This document shows, one piece after another, positions 35,346 through 45,964 of a DNA stretch of 64,000 nt. Origin of the DNA: Paramacrobiotus metropolitanus (taxonomy: Eukaryota > Tardigrada > Eutardigrada > Parachela > Macrobiotidae); contig NW_026570361.1 in the NCBI RefSeq assembly GCF_019649055.1, positions 124,001-188,000 of the forward strand, read 5' to 3'. Below the pieces are notes generated by a model that ran no database searches, had not been told where the DNA came from, and saw only the letters and a program-made list of their open reading frames with translations. How positions within the stretch are numbered: the first letter of the stretch is position 1; each line of letters starts with the position of its first letter. The position numbers and the translations under genes were made by a program.

Positions 35346-36639
35346 TTTAGAGAAAGGTTTAAGACTTTCGACAGAAAGGTGGACTACCATAACAACCTTC
35401 ACTAAGACTACCAGTGCAAAGACGTCCACATCTGAGACTACCTTCTTTGTAAAATGCGGTAGTGCTTATAATGCTAGGTAGTTCTAAAGCACACATGTTG
35501 GGAAAATTGTTGCTGTTAAAGCCCGAATAGGGCAATCAAAATAAAGACATCTGCGCGTTTCGGCACCAGTTAATTCGGTGCATCTTCCAGTACGTTTAGC
35601 TGATTAATTAGCAAAAGACAATCTCTGCAGTATGATTTTGACTACTCTGAGCGCATATTATCATTATAACGCAAGGTGATTTCATATAGCCGCAGTGTCT
35701 CCAAATGCACAGCACGGCGCCATTTTCGAATGCATGGATACCGAGAAAGAAATGTTAAAAAAGAAAATGTTAATGGTAAGCAAGTTAACAGCAAGCCGAA
35801 AAATAAATATGATGGACGGTTATGAGGATAACCTTCGGCAAAATGGTTGGAAACCTTATGAGAAAGGTTGATGACCTTAAAAAAAGGTTGATCAGAAAGG
35901 TTGATGACCTTTAGAAAAGGTTGATCAGAAAGGCTGATGACCTTTAGAGAAAGGTTGATGACCTTCATTGAGCGTCAACCATCAACCCGTCAACCTTCCG
36001 CCGGCTACAAGCGCACAATATCTGCGCTGCGGATCCGATGACGGCTTCCGACGCCGTGTAGTTGATCAACAGCAGTTGGTCGCAAACGGTCATCAGATGC
36101 GACAGCCTGGTACATTCGAACTGACCGTTCCGGTGGTTGCGGCGGACGGACAGAAAGGCGGACGACGGCGTTTCGGGGGATCACGACCATCCCTCACAAT
36201 GAGCAGCGGCAGCCGAATGCTCTGAGGTGGCAATATTGACGCGACCAGCGACATTTTGTCGGCCAGATCGCACTCATCGTGAAGGTGACTGCGGTCCTCC
36301 GTCAGCACCACCGTTCGAGTGGATTGAGGATGTACGCGCTTCAACGCAGCACCCATTTTGTACGTTAGATAATGGCCGTATTCACCCGATAGGGCGAAGT
36401 TATGTGGTTTCTTGTTGCATTCTGTGCAGAGATGGATGAATAAGTGCCGGTTGTCGGCGTATTTTTCGGAGAGCGTCCTCCACAGCACACATACTCTGGT
36501 GAAAAAAACCTTTCTAAAATCCATAACATGAATTTTTCGGTTTTTACCTTCTCGCCTGAAGCTGCGACTCCACGTCGAGAAGACGCAGTATGCCACCCAG
36601 AACCGGATGCAAAAGCTCGTTGATTAACATTTAATTAAT

Positions 36640-37175
36640 TAATTTAATTGCAATCAGAGCAGGTAGCCCATTTCCGGCTAGGTTGACAGTCTAGCATGGG
36701 ATTTTAAACCTGGCTGAACATCAAGAGATATTGTCGAGCATATAGCATCCAATAATCAAGAATTTAAAAAAAACAAGCTGATAACAGAGCGGCTTTAAAA
36801 CACGACAGAGAACGTAAATTAAGAACATCACTATCAGAACAGTATATTTTATCCAACAGTTTATTCAGCCTCCACGCGAGAGTTGCTTCTCCAGTTTTCG
36901 TCCTCGCCTGCGTTTTGATGGTCGGGCGGCTGTCCTGCCGCAAGTTGTACGGCTTCTTCGGCTCATCGAATACAATCATTTCCGCGACGTACGTGGGGAC
37001 GTTGAAGGTCACGGGATGCCGGATCTTGTACAGCCAACAGGCTTCCTGGTGCTTCCATCTGGTGAACAACGGCAGTATCCCGAATCGGTCCATTAGTTTC
37101 GTTGCTGGCGTTCTCGGGTAATTCGCGATCGCCCGAACAGCGTATTCTTCCGTATCTGCAGAATTTTAAGCATGA
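36640..37175 (-). mobile_element. LINE 3' fragment in intron 1 of family member 3
   Basis: The reverse-strand frame (about 37160-36767) reads KLMDRFGILPLFTRWKHQ, then LVYK-like AC-WLYKIRHPVTFNV and LRQDSRP, the pattern of the extreme C-terminus of jockey/CR1-type reverse transcriptases. The 3' side runs into an AATT-rich stretch that overlaps the lost acceptor of exon 2 of member 3. It is unrelated in sequence to the LINE at 28803-29940. Confidence 0.6.
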
Positions 37176-37248
37176 TTGTACAAAACAGTGGATTTATCAA
37201 GGAGTAAATATTGTCGTTAATAATAAGTGAATGTTCCGGCCCACCACG

Positions 37249-37313
37249 TAATAAAATGCTCTCGAAAACAGCAACATTGAGTCAATGTTGCTGTTTTCGA
37301 GAGTATTTTATTA
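37249..37313. repeat. Near-perfect 32-bp hairpin
   Basis: TAATAAAATGCTCTCGAAAA at 37249 pairs with 37294-37313, and the pairing continues to the centre with one mismatch in 32 pairs and a one-base spacer at 37281. There are no other inverted ends outside it. It may be a minimal foldback relic, the end of an element, or a structured RNA. It lies in intron 1 of member 3. Confidence 0.85.
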
Positions 37314-37426
37314 GGTTCAAGTTTCTAAGTTGTGATTTAACTCTTACTTGTTGAATTACTCGTCACTGACATTGATTTACACCCAGAATCGGTTTAAGGG
37401 AAAAAAATGCTGCATCTAGTGACACC

Positions 37427-39124
37427 TGTAGCCGGCAGGAAGGTTGACGGGTTGATGGTTGACGCTCAATGAAGGTCATCAACTTTCCCTAAAGGTCATC
37501 AACCTTTCTGATCAACCTTTTCTAAAGGTCATCAACCTTTCGGATCAACCTTTCCGTAAAGGTCATCCACCTTTCTGCCGGCGGTGTCCTTTGATGTTAT
37601 TGTGCTCATTGTATTGTAATTCATTGTGCGTCACAACTATTTCGCACTCGGTAAGACATCGACTATGTCTGTGCCTTGCGTCTGAATGTTTGATTATAGA
37701 TAAGCATAAGCGATATGCTGATAAGCGATAGCGATGGAAGTAACTGTGACAGAAAATGTTTGCAATAGCGCAAAAGTTTAATGAGTGGATGCCGCCACCG
37801 GTTTGGCAGAAAGGTGGATGCTACCGTTCGCTTTTTGCACTTTTGTCGTTTAACAAGGCAAACCGTTTTTTGCTAGTTTTTTAATTAAAATTTTGGGTTA
37901 GGGATGAGTAACTTCCAACCAATTAATCGTATATTGACCCACTGAAATTTTTACACCGCACAGAGAAATTAATGAAAAATGACAAGATCTTCTTCCATAT
38001 TTAACTTTTTGCAGGACCGTTAACGGGTCCTGGGACTACGCGTTGTGTGCCAGTATTAGACCGACTTACGCAATCGAACACGTGGGCTTAGTGCGATACA
38101 AAATACAAATCACTCGGTTACGCAGAATTAAAGCTTTTGTACATCCTGGCTTCGAAGCAGATCAGTGGATACCGCCGGTAGAAAGGTGATGACCTTACGA
38201 GAAAGGTTGACGGAAAGGTTGATGACCTTTAGAGAAAGGTTGATGACCTTTGGAGAAAGGTTGATGACCTTTGCGGAATGGTTGATGACTTTCATTGAAC
38301 ATCCGTAACCGGTACGAAGGTGGACTTTAAGATGGTGGACTTACAATGAAATCGCATCCACCAATCTGCCGGAGCGCGTTCATCCTTCTCCCAGTCCATG
38401 GTCGGCTTTAACTGATCTAACAATAACGCCATTATGTGCATTCAGACCCAATTTGAGATCAGAGCATGCCGTCACTGCTCTGGCAGAAAGGTGGACGCAG
38501 ATATGTCTTACTGTCTATTCTATCGCTCAATCTGTACAGTTTATGCGCCATCTTGGTCGTTTTTTCATATCCCAGTGAACGAACTATGTATTTCGTAAAT
38601 TTTAATTGAAAGTTAACCATCGACAGGTGCGAAAAGCAAATTATTTACTAGAAGCGAATTAGTCAGTATAAATTGTACAGGTAGAGCAGCAGACATATCT
38701 TCGTCCACCTTTCAGCCGGAGCATTTGCGGAATGCATTGATCTTACAATTGGTCTGAATGCTCACAATGGCGTTAATTTTAGATCAGTTTAATTTAGATT
38801 AGTTTAAAGCGATAATGTTTTGGCAGCAAAGTGGACACAATTCTTCCTGGCTCCTGCAGGAAGGTGGAGGCGATTTCATAATCATCCACCATCCATCTTA
38901 CTTGCGTTGTGGAAGGTTCTTGGCCGGGCTTAGAGCTGTTTTTCCTGCATGCGCTGTTCTGTGCTGTGCCGTCTCTGCATGAAATTTTGCCGTACAGAAA
39001 GGTTGATGACCTTTCGAGAAAGGTTGACGGAAAGGTTGATGGAAAGGTTGATGACCTTTAGAAAAAGGTTGATGACCTTCATTGAACATCAACCATCAAC
39101 CCGTCAACCTTCCTGCCGGCTACA
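37427..39124. mobile_element. Second foldback element copy (1698 bp) with 6-bp target duplication
   Basis: Same ends as the 5.4-kb element (TGTAGCCGGCAGGAAGG and complement) with GACACC duplicated at 37421-37426 and 39125-39130. Repeat arrays of the AAGGTTGATGACC type lie at both ends and at 38180-38300. The internal sequence otherwise lacks coding potential. It is inserted in intron 1 of member 3, a few bases beyond the exon 1 donor. Confidence 0.9.
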
Positions 39125-40002
39125 GACACCTACCACATTGGCCTACATCCATTGGAGACAGAACAATTCTTTCGGGCGCTGTCGTTGTTCTGTCTTTGAG
39201 AAAGTTATCGCAAGCTTCCCGCAGGGTATCTTCATTCCAGAACACACTGCGTCCGGCTTCGCTGAAATTCATTTCAACGCAGATAAAAGTAACCGTAGTG
39301 GATTCCCGCTCGCGCGAACAGACGACCACCGACATCGATATAATAATGCCCACCCCGTTGCTTGTGCCGCCCGGTGCAATTAAACGCCATCCCATCACCC
39401 ATGACGCGCTTGGAAAACTCGCAGTTCGCATCACACACTCCATCGCCCTGGATGAACGACAACTGGCATGCGCGGATCACAAATGTTGGAAGGAAATCCA
39501 GGTCGGGCAACAAATGAGCTTGTGGAAAATCGACGACGTATTTTCGGTACTGGAACCCAGTGGGTCGAAAAAAACTACCACCATCGTCAGGCACTGGCAA
39601 CTGTTCAGTCACATGATTGAACAGAACGATGTGGCAGCGTACAGAATCTTCCCCATCCAGGCGTACAACCTTGTACACATCGTTGTCGTCGTTGAGGATG
39701 GTGCACTGCCGAAATACCATCGGTCCGCTCTCGGCGAGTCGCAGAGCTACTTGCATGGAGGATCCTTGGCGCGATTCTGAAAATCTGTCAGGGAAGCGAT
39801 GCGGCCACAGATATCTGGAATGAATCCATTGGGGGTTGATTGTTGCAGCATCGAAGTCCACGAAGAAATAACGTCCATCAATATCCTGCACGTATCCCAG
39901 CCACCACTGGCCGTTGTCGCGGCGGACCGACACGGTGTTCCCGTAGTTCAGCTCGCGCGCACCTGATAGCAGCTTGCGAAAGTATAGGGATGTCCCGTTC
40001 AT

Positions 40003-40679
40003 GATGCATCTGTAGATAGCCAGGATAGGACATAGGAAAGAAGGACTTCCTTAGGGTGCGGCGGAAATGCAAACAGTATTATGCTTTTGTAACTGCAATA
40101 ATAGTTCAAGACTTCCAGTTTTCCAAAAATAGCAACTCGTCGGTACGACAATCAGCTTCAAACTGAATGCAGGAACTTGCATGCAAAATTAATATGATGC
40201 AATGCACCTAATGGCTAATACTGCGGCTAATACAGTACGCTCACTACTACGCTGCCTGTGGAGCATGTGTGCTTATCGCCGCTAAATCAGCAGCGCTGAG
40301 CCAGTGGCACCACCCTGTACTACAATGTTGGCATGTACAGACGCAGTATCTGCTACTGAAAGTCTTAACTTTAAAGTCCGGAAGCAGGTTGTTGTGCAGC
40401 ATCTACCGGTAACGTGGTACTCGTACATATGTTGTAGGTACTCCCATAATTACGTATGTTATTCAGATTGGCGGTACAAAACAGTTTGTGAATTTTCACT
40501 GTTTACGCAGTCTCAGCACACAGCGGAAATAGATGGCCTAATCACACAGAACGTTTCGTCAAAATTAGCCGCTACTGCAACCCCTTTTAACTAGGCGAAT
40601 TTTTCCCGCCGTTGATGATAATTCCACGATCTTGCGCTGGTATGCCCTTTTTCTCTAGCTTCGCAGTAATTCTTGTATT
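40003..40679. promoter_or_regulatory. Bidirectional spacer between family members 3 and 4
   Basis: This 677-base spacer separates two head-to-head start codons (40002 reverse, 40680 forward), so both promoters should lie here. I see no repeat or gene and cannot point to a specific box. Confidence 0.4.
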
Positions 40680-41759
40680 ATGAATATGAACTCCTCATCG
40701 CTGTACTTCCGCAACTGGTTCTCCGGTGCGCGCGAGGTGAATTTCCAGAACACTGTATTGGTGCAGCGCGACAACGGCCAATGGTGGCTGGGGTACGTTC
40801 AGGATATTGACGGTGACTACTTCTTCGTCGACTTCGATGCCAGCAGCATCACCGCTTAATGGATCCACGCCAAACATCTCTGGCCACACCACTTCGTTGA
40901 CTATCCGACAGTCCACGGCTCCACCCAGGTAGCGGTCCGGGCAGGCAATGATCAGCCGATGATTTTCCAACGAGGCACCGTTATCAATATCGATATGGAC
41001 CCAACCTATATCGTACAAACAGATAATCAGGATCGCGAGGAGAAGAGCCCATCCTCCGAGAACTATCACTTCGTGCAACGGTATCAGTTTACTAAGCACC
41101 TGCCGGCATCCGATGACTGTGAGCACTTCTTCGGACGATCTACGGGGTTCGTGTACGAAAAACATGTCATCGGGTTCCCCGATGCTCGTTTGTTGACCGA
41201 AATGCATTACCTGCCGATGTTTGTTTTCCGCAATCGCGCGAAGGTGCTACTTCCCAGTCGCGTTGCGCCTAATGCACAGTGCCCCTTTGGACGGCCGATG
41301 GTGGCAAACGGGATGGTCCCTTCGTGCAGTGGTACTCACCAGACGACCGCAAATAGGATGCTGTTCGATTACGCCGGTTGTCGCGTGTTTGTAAAAGCAG
41401 AATTGAGCACCGTCATTTTTGTCTGTGGCGCACTGTATGGAGATGCTGGTGGTCCCAGCACTTTCTGGAACGAACCGCGCTTGACGACTGCTTGCATACA
41501 ATTCTTGTCATGGAAACAAAAGGCGGAACTCCGATGTGGAATAATGGTTGCCCTAGACGCAGTCGCGTTCGGTTAGTGTAACAGTATGCGAGTTGACCGC
41601 CGACTCAGACAGTCATAACTCATACCTTGCAAGCACAAGGACGCAGTTGTACCTAGGAGGCTAGGCTTGACACCGTGCTGCATTACAATCAAACTTAGAT
41701 TTAGCTCATTCTCAGGCCCGTCCCGGGGCGTAAAAGACGTGGGCCACACCACCTCACCC

Positions 41760-41935
41760 CAGCAGACCGACAGTTTGCTGACAACTATCATGCTGACCGA
41801 CAACTTGCTGACGAGTTTTTGCTGACCGACAGAATGCTGACCCGACGGTTTGTTGAAACGACAAATTTCTGAACGACAAGGTGCTGAACGACCGTTTGTT
41901 AAACACGGACAATTTGCTGACGACAGTTTTTTTGA
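41760..41935 (+). repeat. Degenerate minisatellite in intron 1 of member 4
   Basis: Eight or so imperfect copies of a unit like GACCGACAATTTGCTGAC, with varying spacing. No coding role is apparent. Confidence 0.7.
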
Positions 41936-42879
41936 CTTGAAAAATCCAAACAGCCTTAGGAACGTAATAAGTTTTAGAAACGTATGAACCCTAAGAACTC
42001 CAAGAAACATAACAGGTGTAAAAAAATTCGCATACAACTTTAAAATATCGAACGGAACAGCAAGTTCCCGGTCAACAAAAATGTTTCAGCTAAAAGTCGT
42101 TCTACAATTTTGCAGAAAAGCGAAATGTCGGGCAACAACTTGCCGGTCAGTGATGTCGTAGCGTCAGCCATAACACGGCTGTCCATGGGGATCATGGAGG
42201 AATGGCGATTCCGTGAGGTATTCGCAAAAACGGTGATGGAGCGGAATCGATCAAAGAACTATGGCGTGAAGCATCCTTTATTGACACTCTGCTTTTACGG
42301 CTTCCCGTGTTAAGTTTTTTATGCTTTCAAACTTAAAATATTTTATAGGTCATGAGGAGGTTTCCCTCAAAGAAATTGCTCGTCCACTCCTGGTGTGTAT
42401 AATGCAGAATCTGGACGTGGATTCTCAGTTACGCACAATCCGGCAAGTCAATGCGCTTCTTATACATGTACTGTTAATTTTATTAGCCATGGCAGTTACG
42501 ATAAATAGGTTTTGGAACAAAAAAAAAGACAATTACTGTATAATGAGAAAATTTCTTCTGATTTATCTTTCTTCTGATTTATCATACATCTATTTGTACA
42601 TTTCACACAATTTCAGTTTATGTACATAGGCATAACTGCATAAGTAATTGCCGTACGTTACTGCCACACGCGTGCGGGTTAACGAAGTAGCGCGGTATAA
42701 TACGGTACCAAAATCGTGTATTTGCGCGAAAACCTTCATTTTCCCGCGCTCCTAAACATTCTTTTGCTTTGCTTTACGACTTTCTGGTGCCAGATGATGT
42801 ATATATTGGCGCGAAAACCGCTTGTGCGCGCAATATTTGGTTCAGGAGTTATGGCTACAAGAAAATTTTTGAAAGCTAC

Positions 42880-42985
42880 CCGGTTTTTCGGTTACATGGT
42901 TTTTGAATTAACAGGTTTTTGAGTTACCCGGTTTTTTTAATTACCCGGTTTTTTTGGTTACCCGGTTTTTGAATTACATGTACCG
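42880..42985 (+). repeat. Short tandem repeat in intron 2 of member 4
   Basis: About six imperfect copies of TTACCCGGTTTTTGAA. They lie between the GC donor at 42443 and the acceptor at 43055. Confidence 0.75.
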
Positions 42986-43614
42986 CTAGTACAGCCAAGC
43001 AGCCTCTTATTAGCAGTTAATACTGGAGTGTTCTAAAATGCATGGTTTTAATCAGAGTGTGTGCGCTATGGAGGCTAATTTGGAAAGCACACGTCGGTTA
43101 CCGGCACATTCTCCTGGATCTTTGTAGAACATGCAGCAGACGCCCACATGACCGTGATTCGGCTCCTGAACACTCTAACTATCTCACATACGAGCTGGCC
43201 AGCACGTTAGCCAGCGTACATCCCCAGCGCACTCGTACGGTGGCGTTGATGCAGGACGGAGACCACGCTCACCCTTGGATCAGCTTTGAATGGCGACTGG
43301 TGACGATGAAAAGACTACTGCAAGCCAGAGGTATTCGTCTACCGTTATTCATTGTGAAGAACGGTCGTAATAGGACTGCGGCGCCATCATCGTCGTTCCT
43401 GATTATTCACCGCGATCATCGCAACGTGACATTCCAGTGCTGGTCGCTGATGGAGTTAATGTCCGTTTGCAGCCAGTTAACCCTGATTAACTACAACGTG
43501 TCGGAAGCCATCACGAAGACAGCGCTTCGAATACTGCGTCCCGATTCTCCTACGGGTTTGCCTGAGTCCAAAAGGCCATTTATGCGCAAACGGTTTGTGG
43601 CTGTTTCGAAAATA

Positions 43615-44122
43615 GAGCTTGTTCTAGACACACCACGGTGACGATGAGTGACGGTTACCGTGATGGTGATCGCTATCGTTTGAGAGCTTGCTTGTTGGCT
43701 GAACACAACGATAACGATAGACTCGAAGTCGGCTCGGGTTCGGTCCGGTCTCGCTATAAATAAAATTACTGAACTGGATGTGCAGAGACGTGACAGCCGC
43801 TTATGGGGTCGCAGTTTGAGCACACTCACTACTTCAGATCTTTCAGTAGCTCTAAAAAAATTCTTTTGAAACGTTTTCTTTGTAGCATCTGTTCTTCTAA
43901 TTCTTTTAAAAAATAGAGGAATGTTTTTTGTGCTAGTTTCTTGTGTCACAACGGTAATTTGCCACTTCTGTTAGAGGCCGGGAGCTACCGGGAAGGGACA
44001 ACGATAGCATGGTGTTTTATCGTGTTCACAACGACCGTAACGATACGGTAGTAGCAAGAAAACGATAAATTTGTGGTGAGTCATCACGGTTATCGTCACC
44101 GTTGAGCGTCTAGAACAAGCTC
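43615..44122. mobile_element. Tc1/mariner-type MITE (508 bp) in exon 3 of member 4
   Basis: The ends GAGCTTGTTCTAGAC and GTCTAGAACAAGCTC are perfect inverted repeats, extended imperfectly by CGGTGACGAT. TA stands on each side (43613-43614 and 44123-44124). There is no coding sequence. The host exon frame continues across the site once the element and one TA are ignored. Confidence 0.9.
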
Positions 44123-44512
44123 TAATAATCGTCCCGCTACTCCGCTTTTCTTCTGTGGAGACGGCCGCTGAACAGTGCCAGATTATCTTAGCCGCAGCCA
44201 ACAGCCACTGTCCGCCGGTGAGTCAACGTGTGCTTGGAAAGGTCAATGCCATGCACGCGCGCTGGGTCCGGACTGTTGCCTATCCGGATGAGTGGATTGG
44301 AATCAGAAGATTTCTGCAGCTGTAAGTGAAATTGTCCTTAAGAGTTAACGATTTTATTATTAGGTTTTCTCGAAATTCGGTTGATTAGCTTCAACAGCCT
44401 CCGTCAAGATGATGATCCGAAGAGTTGGGAGGCGATGGGTCTCCGACGACTGGACGTTGCATCTTTAAGCAAGGTGACATTTGCCGCGCTTGATGGTTGC
44501 TTCGAAGACTAA

Positions 44513-45634
44513 CGCGTATCGAGCCAACAGTGTCAACCAACACATCACCTGGAAAACGGACGTTGGCGCGCGTTGGCAGACCGAGCTAGACTGAGCAAAA
44601 CGTTGCGTAATCAGGTATAAATTATTACACTAATAAATTGGAAAAAATTGCATGCTTCAGGTTCTTAATTCACTTTCATCTGATTTAAGCAAACTAGCGG
44701 TATACTAACTGCTCTTGCTAAATCACTGTGGGCACGTTTATAACAGGTAAAGTCTGAGCGCGTTCTTTAATCTGATAATGAGCACCGTCTTTACCATGCA
44801 ATTTTTCATGCCTTTCTGATTATCTCAGCGCATGCTGGAGACCGAGAAAACTGTATGCCGAATGCTTATCAGCTTCTGCTAGACAATCCACTGTACCCCT
44901 ATAATAAAAAATTAATACAATCACAGACAGTATTTTCGCTATCACCGCTTCTGCTTCACGACCTTTTGCAGACCTTTTGCAGTTATGGATGCTTATGCTG
45001 TATGGAACACATCTATGGAAGCTGGACATTACTTATTACATAGTTCTATGCTGAACGATGATTTTCAGTAGAACACGGACAGAACCAAGCTCTTAAGTGA
45101 CCTTAACACAAATCTTTGCATTTGCTTCCGTCACCCGCCCGAAGTTTGAGGATGAGGCTGAAACACGGTGTTTATGTGCCGACTGTCGCGTCGGACTTAA
45201 CCGCATGTATTGCCACTACTCCAGCCGGGTGACGGCAGTATGGGCATTAGGACATAGTAAGAGGACTTTTGGTTATCTGGCAAGCATTTGTAAAAAAAAA
45301 GGAAGACAGTTTTTAAGCCTGTTATGCTTGTTAGTATGGGACAAGATTGCATAAAATCCCTTCCAGTCATTTCTCAAAAATCTCTTATTAGCACCAGTCT
45401 AATACGGCTTTACTCATGATCAGTTAATTAAATAGCGCGAAATATGTAAAATTCTTTCAGAGCAAAGCTCAGCAATTATAAGACGGTACTAGTGGCACAG
45501 TATCGTTAAGCATTAACAATACTAAACAATTCACCATACTAAACAGTTTCTCTGGTGATGATTAGGCTACCGAGGGGACAATCTTGGAGCCGCCATGATA
45601 CAAGGAACCAGACAGCCCGGGGTTAGCGCACAAC
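44513..45634. other. Intergenic stretch
   Basis: A 3' flank of member 4 followed by AT-rich sequence. An 85-codon frame at 45097-45354 contains CLCADC but has no homologue or splice partner that I recognise. No other feature is supported. Confidence 0.3.
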
Positions 45635-45964
45635 TCATTTTGATCCGGCATCTTGATGGCGGTTGCAGGGGTGATGTGCCAAATCAATAACCTTGCCGAG
45701 ATGCATACTGGCGTCCACAGCATCAAAGAGGTCGATGACATATGGCGTGTTATTATCATGGCTGTCACATTTGAAGAACCTGGGATCTTCCAAACAGCAC
45801 GCCGGTATCTCACCTGCGTCTTCCGCACCAGCTGGCATCAACTTCTGAGTGCAATGAAAAGTCACGGTTTACATATAGCACATAGGTTACTAAAGTTTAA
45901 TAGAACTTACCACGCAAAGCACCAGGAGACCAATGGTCGTGACGATCCTGATTTTCGAGTTCAT
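45635..45964 (-). CDS. Small secreted cysteine-rich protein A, 87 residues
   Basis: Exon 1 (45964-45911, 54 bases) codes for a signal peptide (MNSKIRIVTTIGLLVLCV). Exon 2 (45844-45635) codes for the mature part. The intron is 66 bases, GT-AG, phase 0. The mature protein begins KLMPAG and contains IPACC, FFKCDSHDNN and a late HHPCNRH, four cysteines in all. The same plan (54-60-base signal exon, phase 0, then xMP at the start of exon 2, a CC pair, then YxCD or FxCD) occurs in the genes at 47047-47427 and 49340-49662. It is a secreted protein of unknown role, perhaps cuticle, defence or extracellular matrix. I know no named family for it. Confidence 0.7.

Larger units (their letters stand above)
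30573..36009. mobile_element. Large foldback-type DNA element (5437 bp) with 6-bp target duplication
   Basis: It starts TGTAGCCGGC and ends GCCGGCTACA, flanked by AGCGCA on both sides (30567-30572 and 36010-36015). The left arm (30573 to about 31945) pairs with the right arm (about 35107-36009); the arms differ mainly by a 0.4-kb insertion in the left. Both arms carry arrays of an AAGGTTGATGACCTTTA-type unit in opposite orientation. The centre holds a Tc1-like element and about 1.5 kb of unassigned sequence. I see no transposase belonging to the foldback element itself. A 6-bp duplication is unusual; Dada and IS3EU superfamilies are known to give about this length, but the assignment is open. 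Confidence 0.85.
30109..40002 (-). pseudogene. Tudor-like/F-box family member 3, split by several transposons
   Basis: Exon 1 is 40002-39134 and has a one- or two-base frame slip near 39300, after GGRLFARAGI. Intron 1 contains a foldback element (37427-39124) and a LINE scrap. Exon 2 ends at 36548 (LLHPVLGGILRLLDVESQ) but its acceptor is no longer recognisable. Exon 3 starts at 36495 (RVCVLWRTLSEKYADNRHLF), has a frame slip near 36160, and is cut at 36010 by the 5.4-kb element at 30573-36009. It resumes at 30572 (DIIIPILRF, HCPAVSQRVWEKATALHARW) and ends near 30300 at a damaged donor. Exon 4 (30232-30109, 124 bases) is intact and ends MDLRQMDVASL...IDRCFQD. All family parts are present in order, so this is one gene copy shredded in place. 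Its 5' end faces member 4. Confidence 0.85.
40680..44512 (+). pseudogene. Tudor-like/F-box family member 4 with nonsense codon and MITE
   Basis: Exon 1 is 40680-41571 (phase 1), exon 2 is 42349-42442 (94 bases), exon 3 is 43056-44321 and exon 4 is 44389-44512 (124 bases). Intron 2 begins GCAAGT, a GC-AG intron. Exon 1 has a TAA at 40857-40859 where other copies have a Gln codon before WIH. Otherwise its frame is open, although the cysteine segment has diverged (fewer cysteines). The F-box halves are ARPLLVCIMQNLDVDSQL and VCALWRLIWKAHVGYRHIL. Exon 3 is interrupted at 43614 by a 508-base MITE; without it and one TA the exon length (756 bases) is phase-compatible. The last exon ends LRRLDVASL...ALDGCFED. 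Only two lesions separate it from an intact gene, so decay is recent. Confidence 0.85.

Noticed and set aside
42116-42217. Open exon-like stretch (MSGNNLPVSDVVASAITRLS) between acceptor and donor signals in intron 1 of member 4.
   Set aside because: It is open only in phase 0, whereas exons 1 and 2 require phase 1, and no other member has it.
44820-45354. Short frames, one with a CLCADC motif.
   Set aside because: Too short and isolated; no signal peptide or splice structure like the neighbouring secreted-protein genes.
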